51,228 nt of DNA from Ruixingdingia sedimenti (GTDB lineage Bacteria > Pseudomonadota > Alphaproteobacteria > Rhodobacterales > Rhodobacteraceae), in the NCBI RefSeq assembly GCF_031432425.1, contig NZ_JAVKPH010000027.1:1-51228 (forward strand), given 5' to 3'. The notes under the pieces were generated by a model. The model was not told where the DNA came from. It did not search any database and saw nothing but the letters and a program-made list of their open reading frames with translations. A program made the translations under genes and the position numbers. Positions 32,811 through 43,485 of this stretch are shown one piece after another (position 1 is the first letter of the stretch; each line of letters opens with the position of its first letter).

Positions 32811-33039
32811 GATCCCGCCGCCCGGGCCATCACCCGGAAAACCCGGGCAGACCGGTTTCCGCGCGTCCGCAGGCCGGGGCAACTTCAGCCGTATCGCGAT
32901 GGCGAAAGCACGCGCCTTCGTCGAACCGGGCGGGAGGAGATCGGATGCCGATCCGCGCCCCGCCCACGATTTCCGCTTGCCGCCGCCGTAAGGGCTGGAC
33001 TAGTTTAACGCTAAACTATTCCGCCTGCGACGGGAGGGC
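32811..33039. promoter_or_regulatory. pdh operon promoter region
   Basis: The 229-bp gap has no convincing gene. It carries an 18-bp palindrome at 33001-33018 just upstream of pdhA and a GGGAGG ribosome binding site at about 33031. Part of an upstream frame runs through it, but without a supporting start or composition. Confidence 0.5.
33001..33018. promoter_or_regulatory. 18-bp palindromic operator upstream of pdhA
   Basis: TAGTTTA-ACGC-TAAACTA has perfect 7-bp arms and a central CG. It lies 22 bp before the pdhA ATG in otherwise GC-rich sequence. The central CG suits LacI-family operators; CceR, a LacI-family regulator of central carbon metabolism in R. sphaeroides, is a candidate (inference). 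A site so close to the start would most easily act as a repressor site. Confidence 0.65.
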
Positions 33040-34035
33040 ATGGCCGTGGCCACACGGAAAGCGACTGCAACGCCGAACATCTCGGCCGACGAACTGCGCA
33101 AATACTACCGCGAGATGCTGCTGATCCGCCGGTTCGAGGAAAAGGCCGGCCAGCTTTACGGCATGGGCCTGATCGGCGGGTTCTGCCACCTTTACATCGG
33201 GCAGGAAGCCGTGGTGGTGGGGCTGGAGGCCGCGGCCAAGGACGGCGACAAGCGCATCACCAGCTACCGCGACCATGGCCACATGCTGGCCTGCGGGATG
33301 GACCCCAAGGGGGTGATGGCGGAACTGACCGGGCGCATCGGGGGCTATTCCAAGGGCAAGGGCGGCTCGATGCACATGTTCAGCCGGGAAAAGCATTTCT
33401 ACGGCGGCCACGGCATCGTCGGCGCGCAGGTGCCGCTCGGCGCGGGGCTGGCCTTCGCCGACCGCTACCTGGGCAACGACAACGTGACCTTCACCTATTT
33501 CGGCGACGGCGCGGCCAACCAGGGCCAAGTCTACGAGACCTACAACATGGCGCAGCTGTGGAACCTGCCGGTCGTCTTCGTGATCGAGAACAACCAGTAC
33601 GCCATGGGCACCTCGGTCAAGCGGTCCACCAAGTCCCCCAGCCTGTGGGAACGCGGCGCGGCCTACGGCATCAAGGGCGAGGCGGTGGACGGCATGGATG
33701 TGCTGGCCGTCAAGGCCGCGGGCGAAAAGGCCACCGCCGCCTGCCGCGCGGGCGAGGGGCCCTATATCCTAGAGGTCATGACCTACCGCTATCGCGGCCA
33801 TTCGATGTCGGACCCGGCGAAATACCGCACCCGCGAAGAGGTGCAGAAGATGCGCGACGAACGCGACCCGATCGACCATGTGCGCGACCTGCTGATCGCG
33901 GGCGGGCACAGCACCGATGACGACCTCAAGGCCATCGACAAGGAGATCAAGCAGATCGTCAACGACGCCGCCGACTTCTCGCGCGAAAGCCCGGAACCGC
34001 CGGTCGACGAACTCTGGACCGATATCTACGCCTGA
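33040..34035 (+). CDS. pdhA: Pyruvate dehydrogenase E1 component, alpha subunit
   Basis: The 331-aa protein has E1-alpha landmarks: LLIRRFEEKAGQLYGMGLIGGFCHLYIGQEAV, YRDHGHMLACGMDPKGVMAELTGR, the thiamine-diphosphate motif GDGAANQGQVYETYNMAQLWNLPVVFVIENNQYAMGTS (about 155-190), and the phosphorylation-loop-like YRYRGHSMSDP. With E1-beta it decarboxylates pyruvate and acetylates the lipoyl domain of E2. The ATG at 33040 has GGGAGG very close; a GTG at 33046 has better spacing and cannot be excluded. Confidence 0.97.
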   Translation: MAVATRKATATPNISADELRKYYREMLLIRRFEEKAGQLYGMGLIGGFCHLYIGQEAVVVGLEAAAKDGDKRITSYRDHGHMLACGMDPKGVMAELTGRIGGYSKGKGGSMHMFSREKHFYGGHGIVGAQVPLGAGLAFADRYLGNDNVTFTYFGDGAANQGQVYETYNMAQLWNLPVVFVIENNQYAMGTSVKRSTKSPSLWERGAAYGIKGEAVDGMDVLAVKAAGEKATAACRAGEGPYILEVMTYRYRGHSMSDPAKYRTREEVQKMRDERDPIDHVRDLLIAGGHSTDDDLKAIDKEIKQIVNDAADFSRESPEPPVDELWTDIYA

Positions 34036-34050
34036 GCGGAGGACGAACCG

Positions 34051-35418
34051 ATGGCAACCGAAATCCTGATGCCCGCGCTGTCCCCGACGATGGAGGAAGG
34101 GACGCTGGCGAAATGGCTGGTGAAGGAGGGCGACACGATCACCTCCGGCCAGATCATCGCCGAGATCGAGACCGACAAGGCCACGATGGAATTCGAGGCG
34201 GTGGACGAGGGCGTGATGGGCAAGATCCTGATCGCCGAGGGCACGGCGGGGGTGAAGGTCAACACCCCCATCGCCGTGCTGGTCGAGGAAGGCGAGGCCG
34301 TGCCGGAGGCAGGCGCGGCCGAACCGGCGGCGGCAGAGCCGGAAGCGGAAGCGAAGGCCGAGCCCCCCGCGAAACCCGCAGCCGCCCCCGCATCCCCTGC
34401 CCCCGCCGCCGGCCCCGACTGGCCCGAGGGCACGCCCACGAAAACCATGACCGTGCGCGAGGCCCTGCGCGAGGCGATGGCAGAGGAAATGCGCGCCGAC
34501 CCCGCCGTCTTGCTGATGGGCGAGGAGGTCGGCGAATATCAGGGCGCCTACAAGATCAGCCAGGGCCTGCTGGACGAATTCGGGCCGCGCCGGGTGGTGG
34601 ACACGCCCATCACCGAACACGGCTTTGCCGGGATCGCGGTCGGCGCCTCCTGGGGCGGGCTGCGGCCCATCGTGGAATTCATGACCTTCAACTTCGCCAT
34701 GCAGGCGATCGACCAGATCATCAACTCCGCCGCCAAGACGCTCTACATGTCGGGCGGGCAGATGGGCAGCCCCATCGTCTTTCGCGGCCCGAACGGTGCG
34801 GCGGCGCGGGTGGCGGCGCAGCACAGCCAGGACTATGCCGCGTGGTACGCGCAGATCCCGGGGCTGAAGGTGGCGATGCCCTATTCGGCCGCCGACGCCA
34901 AGGGCCTGCTGAAATCCGCGATCCGCGACCCGAACCCGGTGATCTTCCTCGAGAACGAGATCCTCTATGGCCGGTCGTTCGAGGTGCCGGTGCTGGACGA
35001 TTTCACCGTCCCCTTCGGCAAGGCCAAGATCTGGCGCGAGGGCACGGATGTGACCATCGTCAGCTTCGGCATCGGCATGGTCCATGCGCTCGACGCGGCG
35101 GAACAGTTGGCCAGGGACGGCATTTCCGCCGAGGTCATCGACCTGCGCACCCTGCGGCCCATCGACTACGACACCGTGATCGCCAGCGTGCAGAAGACCA
35201 ACCGCTGCGTGACGGTCGAGGAAGGCTTCCCCGTCGGTTCCATCGGCAACCATCTGGCGGCGGTGATCATGCAGCGGGCTTTTGATTACCTCGACGCGCC
35301 GGTCATCAACTGCACCGGCAAGGACGTGCCGATGCCCTATGCCGCGAACCTCGAAAAACTCGCCCTGATCACCCCTGCCGAGGTGGTCGAGGCGGTGAAA
35401 TCCGTCTGCTACCGGTAA
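34051..35418 (+). CDS. pdhB: Pyruvate dehydrogenase E1 component, beta subunit, with N-terminal lipoyl domain
   Basis: The 455-aa protein begins with a full lipoyl domain (residues 1-78; lipoyl-lysine K43 in ETDKATMEF). An Ala/Pro/Glu linker (about 85-125) leads to the transketolase-like beta subunit (from TMTVREALREAMAEEMRAD, with LMGEEVGEYQGAYKISQGLL and RVVDTPITEHGFAGIAVGAS). An E1-beta with its own lipoyl domain is characteristic of alphaproteobacteria. The lipoyl-domain DNA nearly repeats that of pdhC. The start has GGAGGACG; it lies 15 bp after pdhA. Confidence 0.97.
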   Translation: MATEILMPALSPTMEEGTLAKWLVKEGDTITSGQIIAEIETDKATMEFEAVDEGVMGKILIAEGTAGVKVNTPIAVLVEEGEAVPEAGAAEPAAAEPEAEAKAEPPAKPAAAPASPAPAAGPDWPEGTPTKTMTVREALREAMAEEMRADPAVLLMGEEVGEYQGAYKISQGLLDEFGPRRVVDTPITEHGFAGIAVGASWGGLRPIVEFMTFNFAMQAIDQIINSAAKTLYMSGGQMGSPIVFRGPNGAAARVAAQHSQDYAAWYAQIPGLKVAMPYSAADAKGLLKSAIRDPNPVIFLENEILYGRSFEVPVLDDFTVPFGKAKIWREGTDVTIVSFGIGMVHALDAAEQLARDGISAEVIDLRTLRPIDYDTVIASVQKTNRCVTVEEGFPVGSIGNHLAAVIMQRAFDYLDAPVINCTGKDVPMPYAANLEKLALITPAEVVEAVKSVCYR

Positions 35419-35430
35419 GGAGGGCACGCG

Positions 35431-36744
35431 ATGGCCACCGAGATCCTGATGCCCGCGCTGTCCCCCACGATGGAGGAAGGCACGCTGGCCAAATGGCTGG
35501 TTAAGGAAGGCGACACCGTGAAATCCGGCGATGTGATCGCCGAGATCGAGACCGACAAGGCCACGATGGAATTCGAGGCGGTGGACGAGGGCGTGATGGG
35601 CAAGATCCTGATCGCCGAGGGCACGGCGGGGGTGAAGGTCAACACCCCCATCGCCCTGCTGGTCGAAGAAGGCGAGGCCGTACCGGAGGCAGGCGCCGCG
35701 AAACCGGCCGCGGCTGCGCCGGACGCGCAGGCGAAAGCCCCCGCGGCACCGGCCAAGCCCGCAGCGACCGCCCCCGCCCCGGCGGCGGCAAAGGCGGACG
35801 GCAAGCGCGTCTTCGCTTCGCCCCTCGCCCGGCGGATCGCAGCCGACAAGGGGCTGGATCTGTCGGCCATCAAGGGCACCGGCCCCGGCGGGCGGATCGT
35901 CAAGGCGGATGTCGAGGGCGCAAGTGCCGCCCCGGCGCCCGAAGCCGCAGCCGCAGCCGCAGCCCCGGCGGCGGCACCGGCCCCCGCCGCCCCGGCGGCC
36001 GCCATGGCCACCGGCCCCACCGCCGCGCAGGTGGCCAAGATGTACGAGGGCCGCGCCTACGAGGAACTGACGCTCGACGGCATGCGCCGCACCATCGCCG
36101 CCCGGCTGACCGAGGCGAAACAGACCATCCCGCATTTCTACCTGCGCCGCGACGTGAAGCTGGACGCGCTGATGGACTTCCGCGCCACGCTGAACAAGCA
36201 GGTGGAATCGCGGGGGGTGAAGCTGTCGGTCAACGATTTCGTCATCAAGGCCGCCGCGATGGCGCTGCAACAGGTGCCCGATGCCAATGCCGTCTGGGCC
36301 GGCGACCGGATCCTGCGGCTGAAACCCTCGGACGTGGCCGTGGCCGTGGCGGTCGAGGGGGGGCTGTTCACCCCGGTGCTGAAGGACGCGCATCAGAAGT
36401 CGATTTCGGCCCTGTCGGCAGAGATGAAGGACCTCGCAGCGCGCGCACGTTCGAAAAAGCTGGCTCCGCACGAATATGTGGGCGGGTCCATGGCGATCTC
36501 GAACCTCGGGATGTTCGGAATCGACAATTTCGATGCGGTGATCAACCCGCCCCACGGGTCCATCCTCGCCGTCGGCGCGGGGGTGAAGAAGCCGGTGGTG
36601 ACGGCCGATGGCGGGATCGGCGTGGCCACGGTGATGTCGGTGACGCTTTCTGTCGACCATCGGGTGATCGACGGCGCGCTCGGGGCGGAATTCCTGCAGG
36701 CCATCGTGGGGCTGTTGGAAAACCCGCTGTCGATGCTGGCATGA
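35431..36744 (+). CDS. pdhC: Pyruvate dehydrogenase E2 (dihydrolipoamide acetyltransferase)
   Basis: The 437-aa protein has one lipoyl domain (1-78, K43), an Ala/Pro linker, a peripheral subunit-binding domain (about 129-165: FASPLARRIAADKGLDLSAIKGTGPGGRI), a second Ala-rich linker and the catalytic domain (about 205-437). The acyltransferase motif near the C-terminus is SVDHRVIDGALGAEF. E2 forms the core of the complex and makes acetyl-CoA. It starts 12 bp after pdhB with AAGGAGGG. The E3 gene is not in the window. Confidence 0.97.
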   Translation: MATEILMPALSPTMEEGTLAKWLVKEGDTVKSGDVIAEIETDKATMEFEAVDEGVMGKILIAEGTAGVKVNTPIALLVEEGEAVPEAGAAKPAAAAPDAQAKAPAAPAKPAATAPAPAAAKADGKRVFASPLARRIAADKGLDLSAIKGTGPGGRIVKADVEGASAAPAPEAAAAAAAPAAAPAPAAPAAAMATGPTAAQVAKMYEGRAYEELTLDGMRRTIAARLTEAKQTIPHFYLRRDVKLDALMDFRATLNKQVESRGVKLSVNDFVIKAAAMALQQVPDANAVWAGDRILRLKPSDVAVAVAVEGGLFTPVLKDAHQKSISALSAEMKDLAARARSKKLAPHEYVGGSMAISNLGMFGIDNFDAVINPPHGSILAVGAGVKKPVVTADGGIGVATVMSVTLSVDHRVIDGALGAEFLQAIVGLLENPLSMLA

Positions 36745-37217
36745 TCCGCCGCGCCGCCCTTGCGCTGCTGCTGGCCGCCGCCCTGCCCGGGACGGCGGCG
36801 GCAGCCTGCACGCTGGCCCCGCAATCCGCCCAGGCCGAAGCCGAAACCCTGCGCGCCGTCAACGCCGCGCGGGCCGATGCCGGGGCCGCGCCGCTGACGC
36901 TCGATCCCCGGGTGACGGCGGCGGCGCGCCGGCAGGCCTGCGACATCGCGGCCATGGGGCAACTGACGCATCGCGGGCGCGACGGGTCGAACGTCATGGG
37001 CCGGCTGCGCGCGGCGGGCTATCCCCCGCGCTATGCGTCGGAAAACGCGGGCGCCGGGCTGCGGTCGGCGGCAGAGGCGGTGGCGGCCTGGCTCGGATCG
37101 CCGCCGCACCGCAAGAACATGCTGAACCCGAACGCCCGGCACATGGGCCTGGGCGTCGTGCCCACGGGCGGCAACCTGCGCACGGTCTGGGTGCTGGCGC
37201 TGGCGGCGGGGGGCTGA
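36741..37217 (+). CDS. Secreted CAP-domain (SCP-like) protein
   Basis: The 158-aa protein has a signal peptide (RRAALALLLAAALPGTAAA, cleavage near 22). Its CAP domain has ETLRAVNAARADAGAAPLTLDPRVTAAARRQACDIAAMGQLTHRGRDGSNVMGR, YASENAGAGLRSAAEAVAAWLGSPPHRKNMLNPNARHMGLG, including the conserved His and Glu residues. Such proteins are extracytoplasmic and their bacterial function is mostly unknown. Its start overlaps the pdhC stop (ATGA), so it is translated with the pdh operon although it is functionally unrelated. Confidence 0.92.
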   Translation: MIRRAALALLLAAALPGTAAAACTLAPQSAQAEAETLRAVNAARADAGAAPLTLDPRVTAAARRQACDIAAMGQLTHRGRDGSNVMGRLRAAGYPPRYASENAGAGLRSAAEAVAAWLGSPPHRKNMLNPNARHMGLGVVPTGGNLRTVWVLALAAGG

Positions 37218-37284
37218 ACACCCCCCGTGCCTTGCCGCCGGGGCCCGCAGGCGGTATCTGTGGGGCCCCAATCCGGCAGAGGCG

Positions 37285-38193
37285 ATGCCCGAGACCCCTG
37301 AACATACGCTGACCCACCGGGTGCAGGACCGCATCCTGCGCGCCCTGATCGGGGGGCTTCTGTACCTGCCCTACCGCTGGCGCGTGCCGCTGTGCGGCTG
37401 GGTCATGGCGCGGGTGGTGGCGCCGCTGGCCGGCTATCGCCGCCGCATCCGCGAAAACCTGCGCCTGATCCTGCCCGACCTGCCCGCGGCCGAACGCCGC
37501 CGGCTGGAACGCGCGGTGCCCGACAACATGGGCCGCACCATCATCGAGATCTATTCGGGCCCCGAATTCGCCGCCCGCGCCGCCGCCACCACCCCGCGGG
37601 GCGAAGGCATGGCCGCGCTGGAGGCCGCGCGCGCGGCGGGGCGGCCGGTCATCCTCGTGACCGGGCATTTCGGCAATTACGACGCCAGCCGCGCCGCCCT
37701 GATCGCGCGGGGCTACCGGGTCGGCGGGCTCTACATGCCGATGAAGAACCCCTATTTCAACGCGCATTACGAAACCGCCATCGGCCGCATCGGCACACCG
37801 CTGTTCCCGCGCGGGCGGCAGGGGCTGGCCGCCATGGTGCGGTTCCTGCGCGAGGGCGGGATGCTGGGCATGGTGGTGGACCAGCGCATGAGCCACGGCG
37901 CCCGGCTCACCTTCTTTGGCCACGCGGCGCTGACCGCCCTGTCGGCGGCGGAAATGGCGCTGAAATACGATGCGCTTCTGGTGCCGACCTATGCGATCCG
38001 CAAACCGAACGGGCTCGATTTCGACATCGTGGTCGAGGCGCCGATCCCCGCCGGTACGCCCGAGGCGATGACCCAGGCGCTGAACGACAGTCTGGAGGCG
38101 CTGGTGCGCCGGCATCCCGATCAATGGTTCTGGGTGCACCGGCGCTGGAAGATCCCGGCGCAGCGCGCGGCGGAAATCGGGGCCGGCCGCTGA
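37285..38193 (+). CDS. Lysophospholipid/lipid A type acyltransferase (LpxL/HtrB-like)
   Basis: The 302-aa protein fits the LPLAT family of lipid A biosynthesis acyltransferases. The catalytic HxxxxD motif is in VTGHFGNYDASRAAL (about 128-142), followed by GGLYMPMKNPYFNAHYE, FPRGRQGLAAMVRFLREGGMLGMVVDQRMSHGARLTFFG and the late PDQWFWVHRRWK. It would add a secondary acyl chain to lipid A at the inner membrane. A hydrophobic stretch near residues 20-50 could anchor it. Confidence 0.92.
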   Translation: MPETPEHTLTHRVQDRILRALIGGLLYLPYRWRVPLCGWVMARVVAPLAGYRRRIRENLRLILPDLPAAERRRLERAVPDNMGRTIIEIYSGPEFAARAAATTPRGEGMAALEAARAAGRPVILVTGHFGNYDASRAALIARGYRVGGLYMPMKNPYFNAHYETAIGRIGTPLFPRGRQGLAAMVRFLREGGMLGMVVDQRMSHGARLTFFGHAALTALSAAEMALKYDALLVPTYAIRKPNGLDFDIVVEAPIPAGTPEAMTQALNDSLEALVRRHPDQWFWVHRRWKIPAQRAAEIGAGR

Positions 38194-38248
38194 CCCGCGC
38201 CCGGCCGAGCCAAAATCTTTCGGCGAAAAATTTCGGCGTCTTCCGGCC

Positions 38249-38962
38249 CTAGCGCAGCCGCGCCGCCGCGACGATGGGCCCCGGCCCCGGTTCCTGAAGG
38301 ATCACCACCACGGGGTCCTCGCCCTCGGCCCGCGCCTCGATCGACAGCGGCGCCTCGCCCGTCCATTCGCCAAGCGCATCCCACTGGGTGACGATGTTGT
38401 GGTAGGTCGCGGTGTGGCCGGCGTTCTCGCCCCGCTCGATCGTCATGGTTTCCGCGGGGCGATAGCGGACCATCTGCACCATCAGCGCCCGCGCCAGCGG
38501 CGCCGCCGTATCGGCCGCGATCCGCACCATCTTGCCCGCCCGTTCCAGGTGCAGCGTGACCGGGCCGGACTCTGCCCCGTGGCGGGTGATCTGTTCGTCG
38601 ATGACCGCGGTCTGAAGGCCCTCGATCCGTTCTGCCCCCTCGATGATCAACTGCGGGGTGTAGATCATCTTGGCCCCGATGGCCCGGGCATAGCTTTTCT
38701 GCCGCGCGGTATGGCCCGGCCGCGCAAAAGGATCGGCCCAGCCGAGGTAATCCCAATAATCGACATGCAGCGCCAGCGCGATCAGGTCGTCGCGCCCCGC
38801 CAGTTCGGCGAAATAGGCATCCGCAGGCGGGCAGGCGGCGCAGCCCTGGGCGGTGTAAAGCTCGACCACAACCGGGCCCGCCGATTGCGCCGCAAGCGAC
38901 CCGGCCGAAGCCGCACAAATCGCCACCGCGGCGCCGATAAGGGCGCTGAACCTCGCGTGCAT
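38249..38962 (-). CDS. DUF1223 thioredoxin-like secreted protein
   Basis: The 237-aa protein has a signal peptide (about 1-25) and the DUF1223 pattern: VVVELYTAQGCAACPPADAYFAELAGRDDLIALALHVDYWDYLGWADPFA, with a CxxC motif in GCAACPP. YARAIGAKMIYTPQLIIEGAERIEG follows, then a beta-rich C-terminal half. Function is unknown; the fold suggests a periplasmic thiol-redox role. It is convergent with the acyltransferase gene and divergent from acnA. Confidence 0.9.
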   Translation of the reverse strand: MHARFSALIGAAVAICAASAGSLAAQSAGPVVVELYTAQGCAACPPADAYFAELAGRDDLIALALHVDYWDYLGWADPFARPGHTARQKSYARAIGAKMIYTPQLIIEGAERIEGLQTAVIDEQITRHGAESGPVTLHLERAGKMVRIAADTAAPLARALMVQMVRYRPAETMTIERGENAGHTATYHNIVTQWDALGEWTGEAPLSIEARAEGEDPVVVILQEPGPGPIVAAARLR

Positions 38963-39114
38963 TCTCGTTTCCCGGTCTTTTCCGTTCCTCGTGTCTAGCC
39001 CAAGGGGGGGGCGGTCGCCAATCAATGAATTGCGAGATATGGTGACAGTGCCCGTCACGCCGCCGCCATCGTGCACGGACGGGCGGGGCCGCCCCGAAAG
39101 GGGCTGGATTCTTG

Positions 39115-39135
39115 GCATACTATTGCATACAACAC
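39115..39135 (+). promoter_or_regulatory. Conserved 21-bp element upstream of acnA (shared with icd)
   Basis: GCATACTATTG at 39115-39125 continues into CATACAACAC (39126-39135). It matches the element upstream of icd at 16 of 21 positions, with the last 11 bases identical. It ends 63 bp before the acnA ATG. It looks like a direct repeat of an ATAC-type half-site. Confidence 0.6.
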
Positions 39136-39198
39136 GCGCGATTCCCCTGCCCGGGCCACATGCAGGGGGCCAGCCAAGTCAATCGCCAGGAGGCACAG

Positions 39199-41949
<2,751 letters not shown>

Positions 41950-41976
41950 TCCCCGCAGGCCAGCCCCGAAAGACCG

Positions 41977-42005
41977 CGCCCCGGCCCCTGCGGCCGGGGC
42001 GTTTT
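41977..42005 (+). terminator. Intrinsic terminator of acnA
   Basis: A perfect 10-bp stem (41977-41986 with 41992-42001) with a 5-nt loop is followed by TTTT, 28 bp past the acnA stop. Confidence 0.93.
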
Positions 42006-42279
42006 CATATCGCGCGCCCTGCCCCTCTGGCGGCGCCGGGGGCCAGCCCCCGGACCCCCGGGATATTTATGGACAGAAAATGAACAGGCGCCCGCTTCCG
42101 TTACAGGAAGGGCGCTTGCGACTTCACCTTTTCGATAAATACTCCCGCCGGAGGCTCCTGCTCTCTCCGCCGGGCCAAAGGTGGGGAAAGCGCACAACCG
42201 CGCCGCGCAGCGGCGCCCGGCCCAACGCCCGGTGGCGGCCGCAAGGCCGCCGCCGGGGGGCGGGAGCCTCCCCGGCCCG
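42006..42279. repeat. Dispersed intergenic repeats between acnA and ispG
   Basis: No gene is seen. GGGATATTTATGGACAGAAA lies at 42061-42080 and an inverted GTATTTATCGAAAAGGTGAAG copy at 42126-42146. A GC-rich hairpin block at 42199-42277 is the inverted counterpart of 30425-30505 after typA. The units face each other as in the icd gap and could form a long hairpin between two convergent genes. Confidence 0.75.
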
Positions 42280-43401
42280 CTATTCCGCGGCGTCGCGGGC
42301 GGCCTCGATCTCGGCGGCCTTCTGTTCCACCAGTTCGACGATATGGTCGACCATCTGGTCGTTCGACATCCGGTGGCTCTGCCTTCCGGCAAGATACACC
42401 ATGCCGTTGCCCGCCCCGCCGCCGGTAAAGCCGATGTCGGTCATCAGCGCCTCGCCCGGCCCGTTCACCACGCAGCCGATGATGCTGAGGCTCATCGAGG
42501 TCGTCACATGCGCCAGCCGGTCCTCCAGCGCCGCCACCGTCTTGATGACGTCGAACCCCTGCCGCGCGCAGGAAGGGCAGGAGATGATCGTCACCCCCCG
42601 GTGCCGCAGGCCGAGCGACTTCAGGATCTCGAACCCGACCTTCACCTCTTCCACCGGATCGGCCGACAGCGACACCCGGATCGTATCCCCGATCCCGGCC
42701 CAGAGCAGATTGCCGAGCCCGACGGCCGATTTCACCGTGCCCGACACCAGCCCGCCCGCCTCGGTGATCCCCAGATGGATCGGCGCGTCCGTCGCCTCCG
42801 CCAGCGCCTGATAGGCGGCGGCGGCGAGGAACACGTCCGACGCCTTCACCGAGATCTTGAATTCGTGGAAATCGTGGTCCTGCAACAGCTTGATATGGTC
42901 GAGGCCCGATTCCACCATCGCATCCGGGCAAGGCTCGCCGTATTTGTCCAGCAGGTGGCGTTCCAGGGAACCCGCGTTCACCCCGATGCGGATGGAACAG
43001 CCGTGGTCCTTCGCCGCCCGCACCACCTCTGCCACCCGTTTCGCATCGCCGATATTGCCCGGGTTGATGCGCAGGCAGGCGGCGCCCGCCTCTGCCGCCT
43101 CGATCGCGCGGCGGTAGTGGAAATGGATGTCGGCCACGATCGGCACCGGGCTTTCCGCCACGATTTCCCGCAGCGCCCGCGTGCTGTCCACATCGGGGGT
43201 GGAGACGCGGACGATATCGGCCCCGGCGACGGCGCAGCGTTGCACCTGTTCGATCGTCGCCTTGACGTCCGAGGTGATGGTGTTGGTCATCGTCTGCACC
43301 GAGATCGGCGCATCGCCCCCCACCAGCACCTTGCCGACGCGGATCTGGCGCGACCTGCGCCGGTCGATGTTGCGCCAGGGGCGGACGGGATTGTGGCTCA
43401 T
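42280..43401 (-). CDS. ispG: 4-hydroxy-3-methylbut-2-enyl diphosphate synthase IspG (GcpE)
   Basis: The 373-aa protein is full-length bacterial IspG, the penultimate enzyme of the MEP isoprenoid pathway. Seen are VGKVLVGGDAPISVQTMTNT, a TIM-barrel core with IVADIHFHYRRAIEAAEAGAACLRINPGNIG, and the C-terminal [4Fe-4S] domain with ISCPSCARQGFDVI and IGCVVNGPGEALMTDIGFTGGG containing the cluster ligands. The start MSHNPVRPWRNIDRRRSRQIRVG suits Rhodobacterales. It is convergent with acnA and downstream of the rodZ-like gene. Confidence 0.96.
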   Translation of the reverse strand: MSHNPVRPWRNIDRRRSRQIRVGKVLVGGDAPISVQTMTNTITSDVKATIEQVQRCAVAGADIVRVSTPDVDSTRALREIVAESPVPIVADIHFHYRRAIEAAEAGAACLRINPGNIGDAKRVAEVVRAAKDHGCSIRIGVNAGSLERHLLDKYGEPCPDAMVESGLDHIKLLQDHDFHEFKISVKASDVFLAAAAYQALAEATDAPIHLGITEAGGLVSGTVKSAVGLGNLLWAGIGDTIRVSLSADPVEEVKVGFEILKSLGLRHRGVTIISCPSCARQGFDVIKTVAALEDRLAHVTTSMSLSIIGCVVNGPGEALMTDIGFTGGGAGNGMVYLAGRQSHRMSNDQMVDHIVELVEQKAAEIEAARDAAE

Positions 43402-43485
43402 GGCTGGGGCCCTCGCATGCCGGCCCCGCGGTCGGGGCGCGTGGGGCCACAGATAACCGCCCCCTCCCCCGGGGGCAAGGCAGGG

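Noticed and set aside
33769..36660. 963-aa minus-strand open frame over the pdh genes
   Set aside because: Antisense shadow of pdhA, pdhB and pdhC, which are unmistakable on the plus strand.
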